Positions 1 to 9,000 of a DNA stretch of 10,997 nt are shown piece by piece. The DNA is from Phoronis ovalis. Lineage: Eukaryota; Phoronida; Phoronidae. The number at the start of each line of letters is the position of its first letter. Position 1 is the first letter of the stretch. The stretch lies in assembly GCA_028565635.1 (NCBI GenBank), contig JAOXYB010057489.1:1-10997 (forward strand), given 5' to 3'. Under the pieces are notes generated by a model. The model worked only from the letters and a program-made list of their open reading frames with translations, searched no databases and was not told the DNA's origin. A program made the position numbers and the translations under genes.

Positions 1-1237
1 AGTAGCAATTCCAGGGAACTTTTTCAAGAAATAACCTAAAAAAATGGTAAACCAGATTATAATGCATGATGTATTATTATATATTCTTTTCTAATGTAAA
101 AAAACAACTTAATGTTAAAAAAATATAATCCTACACATTGGATGGGCATTAGACATGACAAATGTCTTGTTTTTTTATGTTGATCTCCACTTTTACAATT
201 ATATAAGCAATTAAGTAATCTTAACAAATCTGTGGCAGGTAAAATTTGAGCTCAAACATAAGTTTTATACAATATATGCGATGGTGTCTTTTTGATGAGT
301 TGGCCTATAGGCCTGGGATAACTAAACCCATTTCCCAGGACATATATGTTGTAAATGATCAAATTTCGCTGGTAGAAACATTTACCTTTAAGTTAATAAA
401 ATAACGTATGCCTTGATGATGGCATATTTTAATTCAAACAACCAAACAAAAGATTGTCGTTAATTGTGAACATCGATCTTTACCACTTTTGAGCATCTTT
501 TGTTGCTATGGCTGAAAACGAAAACAAATTGACTCGTGCTGCAGCCAGATTAATTACAAAGTGGAACATAACTAACAGATGAGTAGTATAGTATGATATG
601 TGTGCTAACAGTACATACCTTAATTACTCAAGGTATTTGTATATAAATATCCCATGGGTATACCACCAAAATTTTAGCAAATGAAATTAATCTAAATTTT
701 TTCAAATGCGTCACCAAATTTTTAAAAATGGGTACCATTCCAAATTTTTTGGAAGCATTATTTGAAGCAAGCTGGCTCCGCGCCGGGCTAGCAAAATATA
801 CTTTCAGTTACTTATAATTTTAACTTATTTACCCTAGCTTAAACCAATAGGGAACTTTCCTCTTCTATTCCCAACACTGGCTTAATTATTAATGCAGGCA
901 ATCTATCTGTAACTAGACAGTGCAATTTTTGAAGCAGATATTCGTTTCCTGGCATTTTACAGTCATATAAAACAAACCACCAGATACAGTCTGCTTTTGG
1001 TAAAGCATTAATTGTGCTTTACTAATTAAGTTTACTGCATCTTATGGGGAAGCTATATTTATAAGTATATGTTGTTGAGCTCTTTGGTAAGTTAATTATT
1101 TCATTATCTCTGTGCTAATTAGTCCCTTCAAGAACCAGTATTTAACAATTAAACTTTAAGACAAATTTAATATTTTTTATAAGGCGATCTTTATAAAACA
1201 TACACACATTAAATGTTTACTTTCCTTTTAAAGCAAT
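1..1237. other. Non-coding upstream region of the TRIM gene
   Basis: I find no coding exon in this stretch on either strand. It is AT-rich with many stops. Visible structures are a perfect 12-bp palindrome at 302-313 (ggcctataggcc) overlapping a 7-bp inverted repeat at 312-318 / 333-339. TATA-like strings lie near 640-650 and 1050-1065. A pyrimidine-rich tract just before the start codon ends in AAG (AG at 1232-1233), so the ATG exon may begin at 1234, with an untranslated first exon further upstream. The promoter therefore cannot be placed from sequence alone. A fragment near 138-173 resembles one near 2953-2991 inside the TRIM intron, suggesting a decayed dispersed repeat. Confidence 0.6.
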
Positions 1238-1430
1238 ATGGCAACTGGTGGAAAACTAATAGAAGAACTGTCTGAACAACTGTCTTGTGCTGTGTGTTTG
1301 GAGAAATATGTGGAGCCGAAGGTTTTGGCATGCTTGCATTCCTTTTGTAAGAGATGCCTAGGACCACTTGTTGTTAAAGGAGTGTTGCCTTGTCCATCAT
1401 GTCGTGAGGAAACTGATACTTCAAAAAAAG
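1238..1430 (+). CDS. TRIM coding exon 1: RING finger
   Basis: Encodes residues 1-64 plus the first base of codon 65. It contains a complete C3HC4 RING with zinc ligands C17, C20, C32, H34, C37, C40, C52 and C55; the spacing C-x2-C, C-x-H-x2-C-x2-C and C-P-x-C is typical of TRIM proteins. The hydrophobic residue after the second Cys (L21) and the Pro after C52 are also typical and suggest an active E2-binding surface. The ATG at 1238 is chosen because it has A at -3 and G at +4 and leaves the usual short N-terminus before the first RING cysteine. The exon ends ...AAAG/GTACTA at 1430; reading on past this donor soon meets a stop at 1466, which supports the splice. Confidence 0.93.
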
Positions 1431-4400
1431 GTACTATAAATATGTTCCCCACTCTCACATCTTGCTGATTTAGCAGGGATTTTGATGCATAATAATTAAT
1501 ATTGTAGAAAGATCATATGATTATAATATTAGTGCTTGTATGTTTTGTCAAAAGCAGGATAATGACAGTGCAAACAATGTAATTTTAATTATTTTACCAG
1601 GTGTTTTATAATAGCTGCATAATAGAAAGTGTAAAATGCTAAATAGATGAAAATTAATGTGTTAAACAGCATTTTTAAAAACTACAATGATAATATGGTA
1701 TAATCAATTCCGCAATGCCTGGTACAAGAGCATCTACAATACTGAATATCATTTTTATGCCAATCCACACAGATAACAGCCTCAGTTTTTACCCGATCAG
1801 CTTCATATTTGGTACAGGGTAAATGCAGGTCAAAGTGCAGGTTGGTTATAGATTTGGCCTTGATTATACTTCCAATATTCCTGATTGGTGGCCATGTTTG
1901 TTCCCAAGAGGGCATGCTACTTTACGTCAGATGCAGGAATGATGAAACGTTGAATGGATGATTCGAAGGCAGATTCATAAAGGCCATAGGCTGGTGGGCG
2001 TAATAGGCTAGGTAACATTTTAGAATACACTTGAGAAATGTGACAAATTCCAATCCGAATTTTCAACATTTATTACGCGAAACACTTTCTTTGTCTCACA
2101 ACAACTGCTTCATTTTTTATGTGATCAACTTCATATTCGATACAGGGTATGTGCAGGTAGATATAATTTTGACCCAGATCACTTCCATTATGGCCAACTG
2201 ATGGCCATATTTGTTCTTGAAATCATATGTCGCAATAACAGCTTCAGTTTTTATCTGATCAGCCTCACATTCGATACAGGGCAAGTATAGGTCGAAGTGC
2301 AAGTCAGATATACATTTGACCCAGATTACTTACAACATGGATGACTAGTGACCATGTTTGCTTCTGAGAGGGCACATTATGTTGCGTTGCATACTAGAAC
2401 AACAAAGTGTCATTGACTGGACGATTTGAAGGTGGATTCAAGAAGCCATAGGTTGTTGGGCGTAATAGGCTAGGTGACATTTAAAATTACTTTGAGAAGT
2501 GGGTCAAATACCAATCCGAATCTTTGACTTTTTTCGTTGTAACACTTTCTTTGTCTCGCAATAACTCCTTCAGTTTTTATCCGATCAGCTTTCATATTTG
2601 ATACAGGGTATAAGTACAGGTCAAAGTGCAGGCCACATGTAATTTTCACCAGATCACTTCCAAGATGGCCAACTGGTGGCCATGGTTGTTCACAAGAGAG
2701 TGCCGCATACCAGAAAGATGCAGTGTTGACTAGATGATTCGAGGGTGGATTCACGAAAAGGGGTTCATGGGTGTATTAGGCTAGGTAGACCTTGAAAATG
2801 TGTCAATTATATGATGATCCAAATCTTCAACATTTATTTATATGGTACTTCGCTTTACATATGTAACACTTAAAGTAACTACAGTACTTCAAAAAGTGAC
2901 TGCCCATCAGGGTTGCAAAACACATGCAACCTAGAACATGATCTGGTTCTATGGATGAGAAGGGCATCTGACATTACAAATGTTTGTTTAAATATTTATT
3001 AAATACAATGATTCACCTCTTCAGCACCCTTTTTTATGGATGGTTTGTTTGCATTTTTGGCATGAATGAGGAACAAAATTAAGATATGATGTAAGGTTAA
3101 GAAGGTAATTATGAGCGATTCAGTAGCTGCAGCCCTCGAACGTCAACACCTTCAGTTGTTATTCCGTTTAAGGGGGTGTATAGCTAGTTGAGAGGGCGCT
3201 AATGTTGCATGCATTTTTACCTGTATATCAAGCCCAGCCATGTTCATTAATAAAGTCAAAGAACCAGAATTAGTAGAAATTAAGGATCCGATATAATTTG
3301 GTTAAGGACAACTAAATGTAGTTGTGATCTTATTTATTTTTTCAAAATTATGTGTTATATTTAAATTCAAGCGTTGTTTATGCAAAATTCTGTCAAAATG
3401 GTGACCTTTAGCAGCACATGTGTGAAGCAACATCCGTTTAATGTAACAACTTAATTATTCCAATACCTAATGCCTCTAGATTGTAGTTTGTGGAACGCTA
3501 GGATCACTGAACTAAGCTCCTAATGCAGCACAAAATTATTATTAAAAATTAGTCTAAAATTTGCTTGGCTCATCACACTTTTAAGGTATTTTCTTGCATA
3601 AAATGCTAATTTTATAAAATGTTTCAAAGTATGAGCAGATAGTTATATTTTTGTATATAATATATTGCATTTCTAGGTGTTGAAGGCTTGCGAGATAATT
3701 TCTTCATAAATGGATTGCTCGACATGATGGCTTTACATGCTGATGGTAAGACATCCACTCTTATGTGTAGTATCTGTGATGAAGAAGAAGATGGTAGCCA
3801 GGCAGTGTCTCTCTGTCAAGAATGTGCACATTATATGTGTGATCTTCATAACAGATCTCACAACAAAGGTAGAACTACAAAATATCATAAAGTTTGTCTT
3901 CTGGATGACCTTAAGTCTGGTGCACTAAAGGGTAGTCTTTTAATTCGACAAAAAATGTGTCCATATCATGATAAAGAAGAATTAAAGATGTTCTGTGAAA
4001 CATGTGATGAGACAATATGTAGAGATTGTACCATGGTAACACATCGAAACCATGATTACAATTTTGTTAAGGATGCTACTGACAAGCACTCTAGTATCAT
4101 AAGAGATTCTATGACTGAAGCAGAATCCCTAGTGAGTCAAGTAAAAGAAAGAATCAATAGCATTGATGTGCGCTTAGAATTACTGAGGAAAGTTTATCAG
4201 TCGACAAACCAAGAAATTGTGAAGGCTTTTCAAGAGTTCTCCAGTCATGTAGAAGCAAAAATGAATGAGTTGTTACATAAAGCAGAAGGCCATGCAAATG
4301 CTGAGGAGAAAAGGCTCCAAGATCGAGAAGAAAAACTGACATTTTCCTTACGCAATCTTCAGAATAGCATCAAATTTACCAAGCAAGCATTGGATTCCCA

Positions 4401-4953
4401 AAATGATATAGAACTTCTTGGTATGAAAAAGCAAATACTTTCTCGCCTACAAGATTTAAAGACAGAGATGACAAAGGAAAAAAGAGTTGAAAAGAAACAG
4501 GTTAATTTAAAATTTTCTGCAAATGATGATTCCTCACTTAAGCAAGCACTTCAACAATACGGAGAAATAAAATTCAATAGCGATTTCCCTGAAGACTGCT
4601 CAGTAACTGTGACAGTTACCAGGAAGCATGGGCGCCAAGTGACTACATACACAGTTAATCTAGAAATAACTGCAGGTGATGATAAAGGCATGTACTGCAG
4701 TGACGGTACAATTCTCAGCTTAAACGCACTACAGAATTCTAACACAGATGTCAAACTGCAGCAGGACAAAACTGATCAGGGCAATTTATTCCAGATAAAT
4801 GCACAAACAGTATACAGTCCAGAGACAATATACCACTTGAAACTCACAACAGGTCTTTATTATCCCAGAGGTTCCTTTCAGTGGGGTGATCCTTTATTTT
4901 TAGTCATTGGGGATCACGTAAGAGAAGTGGAATATCAATCAAAATTGCAATAA
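1238..4953 (+). CDS. TRIM-family RING/B-box/coiled-coil E3 ubiquitin ligase (two coding exons, complete)
   Basis: The coding parts are 1238-1430 and 3677-4953, 1470 nt in all, giving a 489-residue protein. The order is RING (17-55), B-box 1 (about 95-135), B-box 2 (about 159-190), coiled coil (about 199-335) and a beta-rich C-terminal domain (340-489). This is the tripartite TRIM layout. By family knowledge the RING recruits a ubiquitin-charged E2, the B-boxes and coiled coil drive antiparallel dimerisation and assembly, and the C-terminal domain selects the target. The target cannot be inferred. The exons join in phase 1: AAA AAA G / GT GTT, which makes Gly65 and yields the usual short linker of type GVEGLRDNFFINGLLD after the RING. 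No NHL or B30.2/SPRY repeats follow, so assignment to a named vertebrate TRIM is not justified. The gene is convergent with TASP1. Confidence 0.93.
1431..3676 (+). other. TRIM intron (phase 1, GT-AG), repeat-rich
   Basis: The donor is GTACTA at 1431 and the acceptor TTTCTAG ends at 3676. The intron separates the RING from the B-boxes. Its middle (about 1768-2843) is a degenerate long-period tandem repeat, described separately. The remaining parts, 1431-1767 and 2844-3676, are AT-rich with no exon that I can support. Short open frames on the - strand lie inside the repeat copies and share a similar peptide because the copies share sequence. Confidence 0.9.
1768..2843. repeat. Degenerate tandem repeat, about 327-bp unit, four copies (one truncated)
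   Basis: Copies run about 1768-2096, 2097-2230, 2231-2556 and 2557-2843. Each begins with a form of cacaataactgcttcagt, then ttttatccgatcagcttcat, then gatacagggta. Next comes a block with ggccaactggtggccatgtt, then a block with gggcgtaataggctaggt, and finally ccaatccgaat and acactttctttgtct. Full copies are about 326-329 bp. The second is only 134 bp: it matches the head of the unit and then jumps straight to the next copy, so it has an internal or 3' deletion. The copies differ by many substitutions and small indels, so the array is old. It may be a dispersed repeat family that was duplicated locally. I do not recognise the family. Confidence 0.85.
3677..4953 (+). CDS. TRIM coding exon 2: B-boxes, coiled coil, C-terminal beta-rich domain
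   Basis: Encodes the rest of codon 65 through residue 489 and the stop at 4951-4953. B-box 1 has C95, C98, C111, C114, C119, H122 and later His (H126, H135). B-box 2 has C159, H162, C171, C174, C179, C182, H187 and H190, a complete CHC(C/D)CCHH-type site. Residues about 199-335 are rich in Glu, Lys, Leu and Gln with heptad-like spacing, the expected coiled coil. Residues 340-489 have alternating beta-type hydrophobics (for example CSVTVTVTRK and YTVNLEI) and a GSFQWGDPLFLVIGD segment. That could be a divergent filamin-type Ig domain, as in TRIM2/3/45/71 relatives, but it stops there without NHL repeats. Having everything after the RING in one exon is common in invertebrate TRIM genes. Confidence 0.93.
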
Positions 4954-5057
4954 AATTATCTCAATGTAAAGAATTTAAACATGTAAGAAGATGAAAACTC
5001 GTTTTACAGATTTTCTGTTGAGTTTCGTATTACACTTAGTGATAAATCAGGTTGACA

Positions 5058-5063
5058 AATAAA
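5058..5063 (+). promoter_or_regulatory. Polyadenylation signal candidate for the TRIM gene
   Basis: A canonical AATAAA lies about 105 nt after the TRIM stop codon. A second AATAAA at 5223-5228, followed by a T/G-rich stretch (tgtattagcttgtatagctt), is an alternative distal site. Which one is used cannot be told without transcript ends. Confidence 0.5.
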
Positions 5064-5624
5064 GTAGTGAACACTAGATCAGTGGCTAAAGCATATTATG
5101 AGCTTGAAAGTACTAGTAATTATCTTGAGAGCATGAGAGTAATTATGTGAACTGGTTATAACTCGTACAGAGCTGCATAAAATGCATTCCATGGCTTAGT
5201 GTTTTTATTTGATATAACATGTAATAAAAATGTATTAGCTTGTATAGCTTAATATATATTAGTTCATATTATTCATGCACTTAAAGATTATAACAACACT
5301 AAAATGTTTCCCTGTCCTTAAAACAAACATGTCTAATATTAAATATTAATCATTCTGATGTTTGTTGTGGGCAGATTTAAGCAGAGCCTTTTACTTTTAA
5401 AAACTTGTGCTACAAGCTCTGACAGCAGTTAATGTAAAGTCAGCACCAGTTTAAACTTGTTAATTAATATTATATTATTATATGATTAGTAGTACATTGT
5501 ATAACATGTAATTCATCCTTTGGTTTTTTAGATTAGTTCTGTTCAATGATTGAAGTGCAAATATGTAACCTTTGTGTAGAGCAACACAATATAGTATTTA
5601 CAATAATTACCAATAGCATTATTT

Positions 5625-5630
5625 TTTATT
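5625..5630 (-). promoter_or_regulatory. Polyadenylation signal candidate for TASP1
   Basis: A canonical AATAAA on the - strand lies about 355 nt beyond the TASP1 stop codon. A weaker ATTAAA on the same strand is at 5658-5663. Another AATAAA at 5204-5209 (-) would give a much longer 3'UTR running toward the TRIM gene. Confidence 0.45.
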
Positions 5631-5986
5631 ATAATTCTTGTTCCATCAGTTGTAATTTTTAATTGTTATTTTGTACTGCACAGAATTTGATTAATCACAC
5701 TGTTAGCCCTACTTTAGCTTACACTTGGCACAAAAAGTGCAGCCAGCTTTAAACTACTCGCTGTTCAAATGAAAATGGCATTCAGCATCACACAGACTTT
5801 GTGCCTCAGCTATGAGTTGTCACTCAGTTCCCAATTTAGCCACTGAATGGTCCACAATATGTATATTGTTGTATGAGTACAGCATTTTTAAACCTCAGTT
5901 AACATTGGGTTTATGCCAATCCCCTGGTATAATACTTATGGATACAGTTCCTGTTCAATGAATCCTGTTCCAGTCACCAGTCCTCT

Positions 5987-6079
5987 TTAATGAGCTATGT
6001 CATATAGCCTGTGCATCTGTCCTTGCATTGATACAGAATTCCCAACCACTGAACCAGGTGGTAATCTGGACATCACAGC
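5987..6079 (-). CDS. TASP1: TASP1 last coding exon
   Basis: Thirty codons plus TAA. It reads AVMSRLPPGSVVGNS and ends RLYDIAH. The first half matches the human segment around SRLPPGAVAGQS. The last dozen residues differ from the human C-terminus, where an IEGG-type motif is expected, but length and frame are normal. The acceptor is TTGTAG ending at 6080, phase 0, with a weak pyrimidine tract. The upstream exon ends ...HAK in phase 0, so the junction HAK/AV aligns residue for residue with human. Confidence 0.9.
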   Translation of the reverse strand, partial: AVMSRLPPGSVVGNSVSMQGQMHRLYDIAH

Positions 6080-9000
6080 CTACAACCCAACATTATTTCG
6101 TTTTATATTGTTGAAATAGTGCTTTATTCGAGCACATAACATAACTTGCATGTGTATGCAGTATCTTAACAAACCTACTATCAAAAACATATCTGTCTCA
6201 TCCAAGAATTGCCATCTCAGATTTTTTCAATGCTCCAAAACCAGTTTTCAAACTTTAAAAATTGCTTCCGTGCATTTTTTCCAACTCATGGAGAATTTAA
6301 AACAACGCAGAAGAGCTAATGTTTGATATTTGAGAAATATCATCCCTTGGGTTGCACGTTTTCAACACAGTGACATGAAACATGTTATTCGGAATCCACA
6401 ACTGTTAACGAAGCATGATTATGTGATTTGACTGGAAAAGACACAGTTGAAGAGTGTTAATAAAGAAGTGAATGAGCAGTCTATTCATACATGATACCTC
6501 TTCATTTGATGTAACTGCTATTCATTTTCCTTACACAGCCATGATATAGATAGCAATATAAAATATATAACCCGCTTTGATGTCAGTGCTATGTCACAAA
6601 CTCGAATAAAGTACAGGATATCTGGAATATCTATCATGATGCAAAGTATAGTAATATATTTGTGGAGACAAAACAAAAAAAATTTCAGTAGTTCAAACCT
6701 TTGCATGTTTGTCCTCAGAAGACATGTGCCCTATGCACATTGAATCTGTGGAGTGAGCCCATACCAGTTCAGCATCACCAGTGTCTTCCAGTCTAATTGC
6801 TAGTACACCTGCATACTTCTTGCTTATATTTTGTAGAAATTTTGAACCTAAAAATGAAAGTTTATTTTACTTTGTATAATAAGTCTTTTATTAAATTCTG
6901 GCCCATGGATTTTGTTTAATGTAAAATAGAAGGAAAAGGCAGGCTGTTTATGCTATTAGCATCTATGTTTTAGCGATGGAGGCAAAATTAACATGTAGGT
7001 TTGTGCAGAATTGTTGAAAACAGGATAGCAAAAAAGTTTCAAATGAATGACTTGCCTAAAAATATATCTTTGAATGCTTTACTTAATCCTAAAGTAGCAT
7101 TCTCATAGTTCTTTATACAATCTGCACACTGTTTTGCCAACAGTGCCTTCATAATTTGTTCACCACATCCGGTGGTAGAGACAGCGACACCTGGTAATGA
7201 ATCTGTAGCATTCTCAGCCCAACAGCCACAGCCATACATAGCTGCCTGGAAATAAAACGAAACAAACACATTCAGGAATTACAGAGAAATACATGGAAGC
7301 AAGCACCTGGGAACATTTACATGCAAATTGGCTTGATCCTTGAGCTGCTTGACCGAATTGAATATCAGTTCAAGCAGTGTATTATTAAAATTGTTGAACC
7401 CAACAGTAACCACTTTAAAATGTGGCAAATTCAAATATTTTCTTGTAGTCTAATTGTTATAGCATAATTAAGTAATTTAAAAAAAAAAATTGGGTGCAAA
7501 CATTTTGCTTTGCCACTTAGTGTATACAAATAGCTTAAAAACATGCCGAGTGTCAGAGCCTATAAACCTCCGCTAGAACATTTAAAACTTTCATATTTCA
7601 TGATTCTTACCTCTCCAATTTTATGTCTTATCTTAGATTCGTTTATAGACTGAAATAACTCGAACCTAATCCCTGCCCGTCAATCAAATTGAAAACGCTG
7701 CCCATGTAAAGTAGCCAATCAAACACGGCATAATTTCCAACAACCAAAAAAACAAGTCCATAACCCTATAGGTTATGGCAAGCTGCTTTAAATGTAAATT
7801 TTGTGTTGCATTTATGTAATGACACTTTGTGAAACAGGTATTTTATCTTCATTCAGACCAGACCGTCAAAAACACATGAGTATTTCTATATAATCTATCA
7901 ATTATATTCATTCAAAACCTTGTCGATTGACGACAGGTACGTCCAAAAGTCTCTAAGGCATTTCATTTCAACTCGGAGCTTACAATAGACAGCCCTGCAA
8001 CATTTGACCAGACCGTCAAAAATATGCGAGTGTTTCTACCTAATCTATCAATTATATTCATTCAAAACTTTGTCAATTGACGACAGTACGTCCAAAAGTC
8101 TGTAAGGCATTGCATTTTAACTCGGAGATTATCAATGCACAGTTTAAATCAACTTCAAATGTAATAATAAAGCCTCACTTGCCAAAACATATGTACACCA
8201 GAAGCATGATATGTGGAACAGACAAACATCTGTCTAAGCATGCCCATTAATGACGTCATTTCCTATTTTCCAATACATGGGGATTTGATGCCGGGTATTT
8301 CGGCAACTATCTTTGTATATTCTCTCAGTGATTTGAGTTCTAAAATATTTTGGATAACAATCCATTTCATTTATTAAGAGCACAAAATAATCGTATGTTA
8401 AACCAACCACGCGTCAAATGGATTTGTTTTTCCACCCCACCCATTTATAAAAAGTATTTAAGTACGATAGCCATTCTTACCTATATAAAACAATCAATGC
8501 TTCAGTTCGTTTATTAAGAGCACACAGCTATCCGTAAAACACCTCTTTTCCATGAACAATTTAGCCTCGACTGCCTAGTAATACATAAATATGCTTTTAC
8601 AGCAACATTTAGCACATATCTAATTTCCGTTTATTTATTCTACTAATAGATTATAACATAAACATGATCTACTTTCTATGTTATTAACATCCAATTAGCA
8701 AATACTTGTGTCCTATGATATATATCCAATTACAATTCTACTAATTTTAACCACGAAATACCATATTGTAACATTTACCAAAACTATCGTTAATTGCTTA
8801 TTTCTTCAAAACTACACGTCACAATTTAAAATCACATTACATAGTTTTCCCTTTCTACTTATTATTCCTATTGACCGTACTTTTTTCATGCTGGAACAGT
8901 TATTATTAGCTAAAAAAGGTAAATTCTGTAATATTAATAATATTGAAACATTGCCACGCAGAAGAGCTGCTATATCCTATAGATAGGATAAGCAGCAATA

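Larger units (their letters stand above)
4954..5986. other. Convergent 3' intergenic region / 3'UTRs
   Basis: This 1033-bp stretch lies between the TRIM stop (+) and the TASP1 stop (-). I see no coding exon on either strand. It holds the probable 3'UTRs of both genes, with + strand AATAAA at 5058 and 5223 and - strand AATAAA at 5625-5630. If these signals are used, the two transcripts end tail to tail without overlapping. Confidence 0.7.

Noticed and set aside
1228-1458. 76-codon open frame on the - strand opposite the RING exon
   Set aside because: It is the antisense shadow of the RING exon, with low-complexity composition and no family resemblance.
3737-4769. Short open frames overlapping TRIM exon 2 in other frames (3737-3928 +, 4154-4342 -, 4551-4769 -)
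   Set aside because: They lie fully inside the well-supported TRIM reading frame and resemble nothing.
6518-6706. 62-codon - strand open frame reading through the TASP1 donor
   Set aside because: It covers the intron side in a frame different from the conserved exon, and the conserved TASP1 frame stops just after the donor at 6699.
7050-7055. GT four bases downstream of the chosen GC donor as the real splice site
   Set aside because: It would change the phase and replace the conserved GSKFLQN...AIRLE frame with a frameshifted one.
7856-8142. CRISPR-like or satellite array
   Set aside because: There are only two long adjacent copies, with no short repeat/spacer pattern, in a clearly eukaryotic intron.
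8708-8986. 92-codon + strand open frame in the TASP1 intron
   Set aside because: It is AT-driven (Ile/Thr/Leu-rich), has no recognisable motif and lies within a repeat-like element in an intron.
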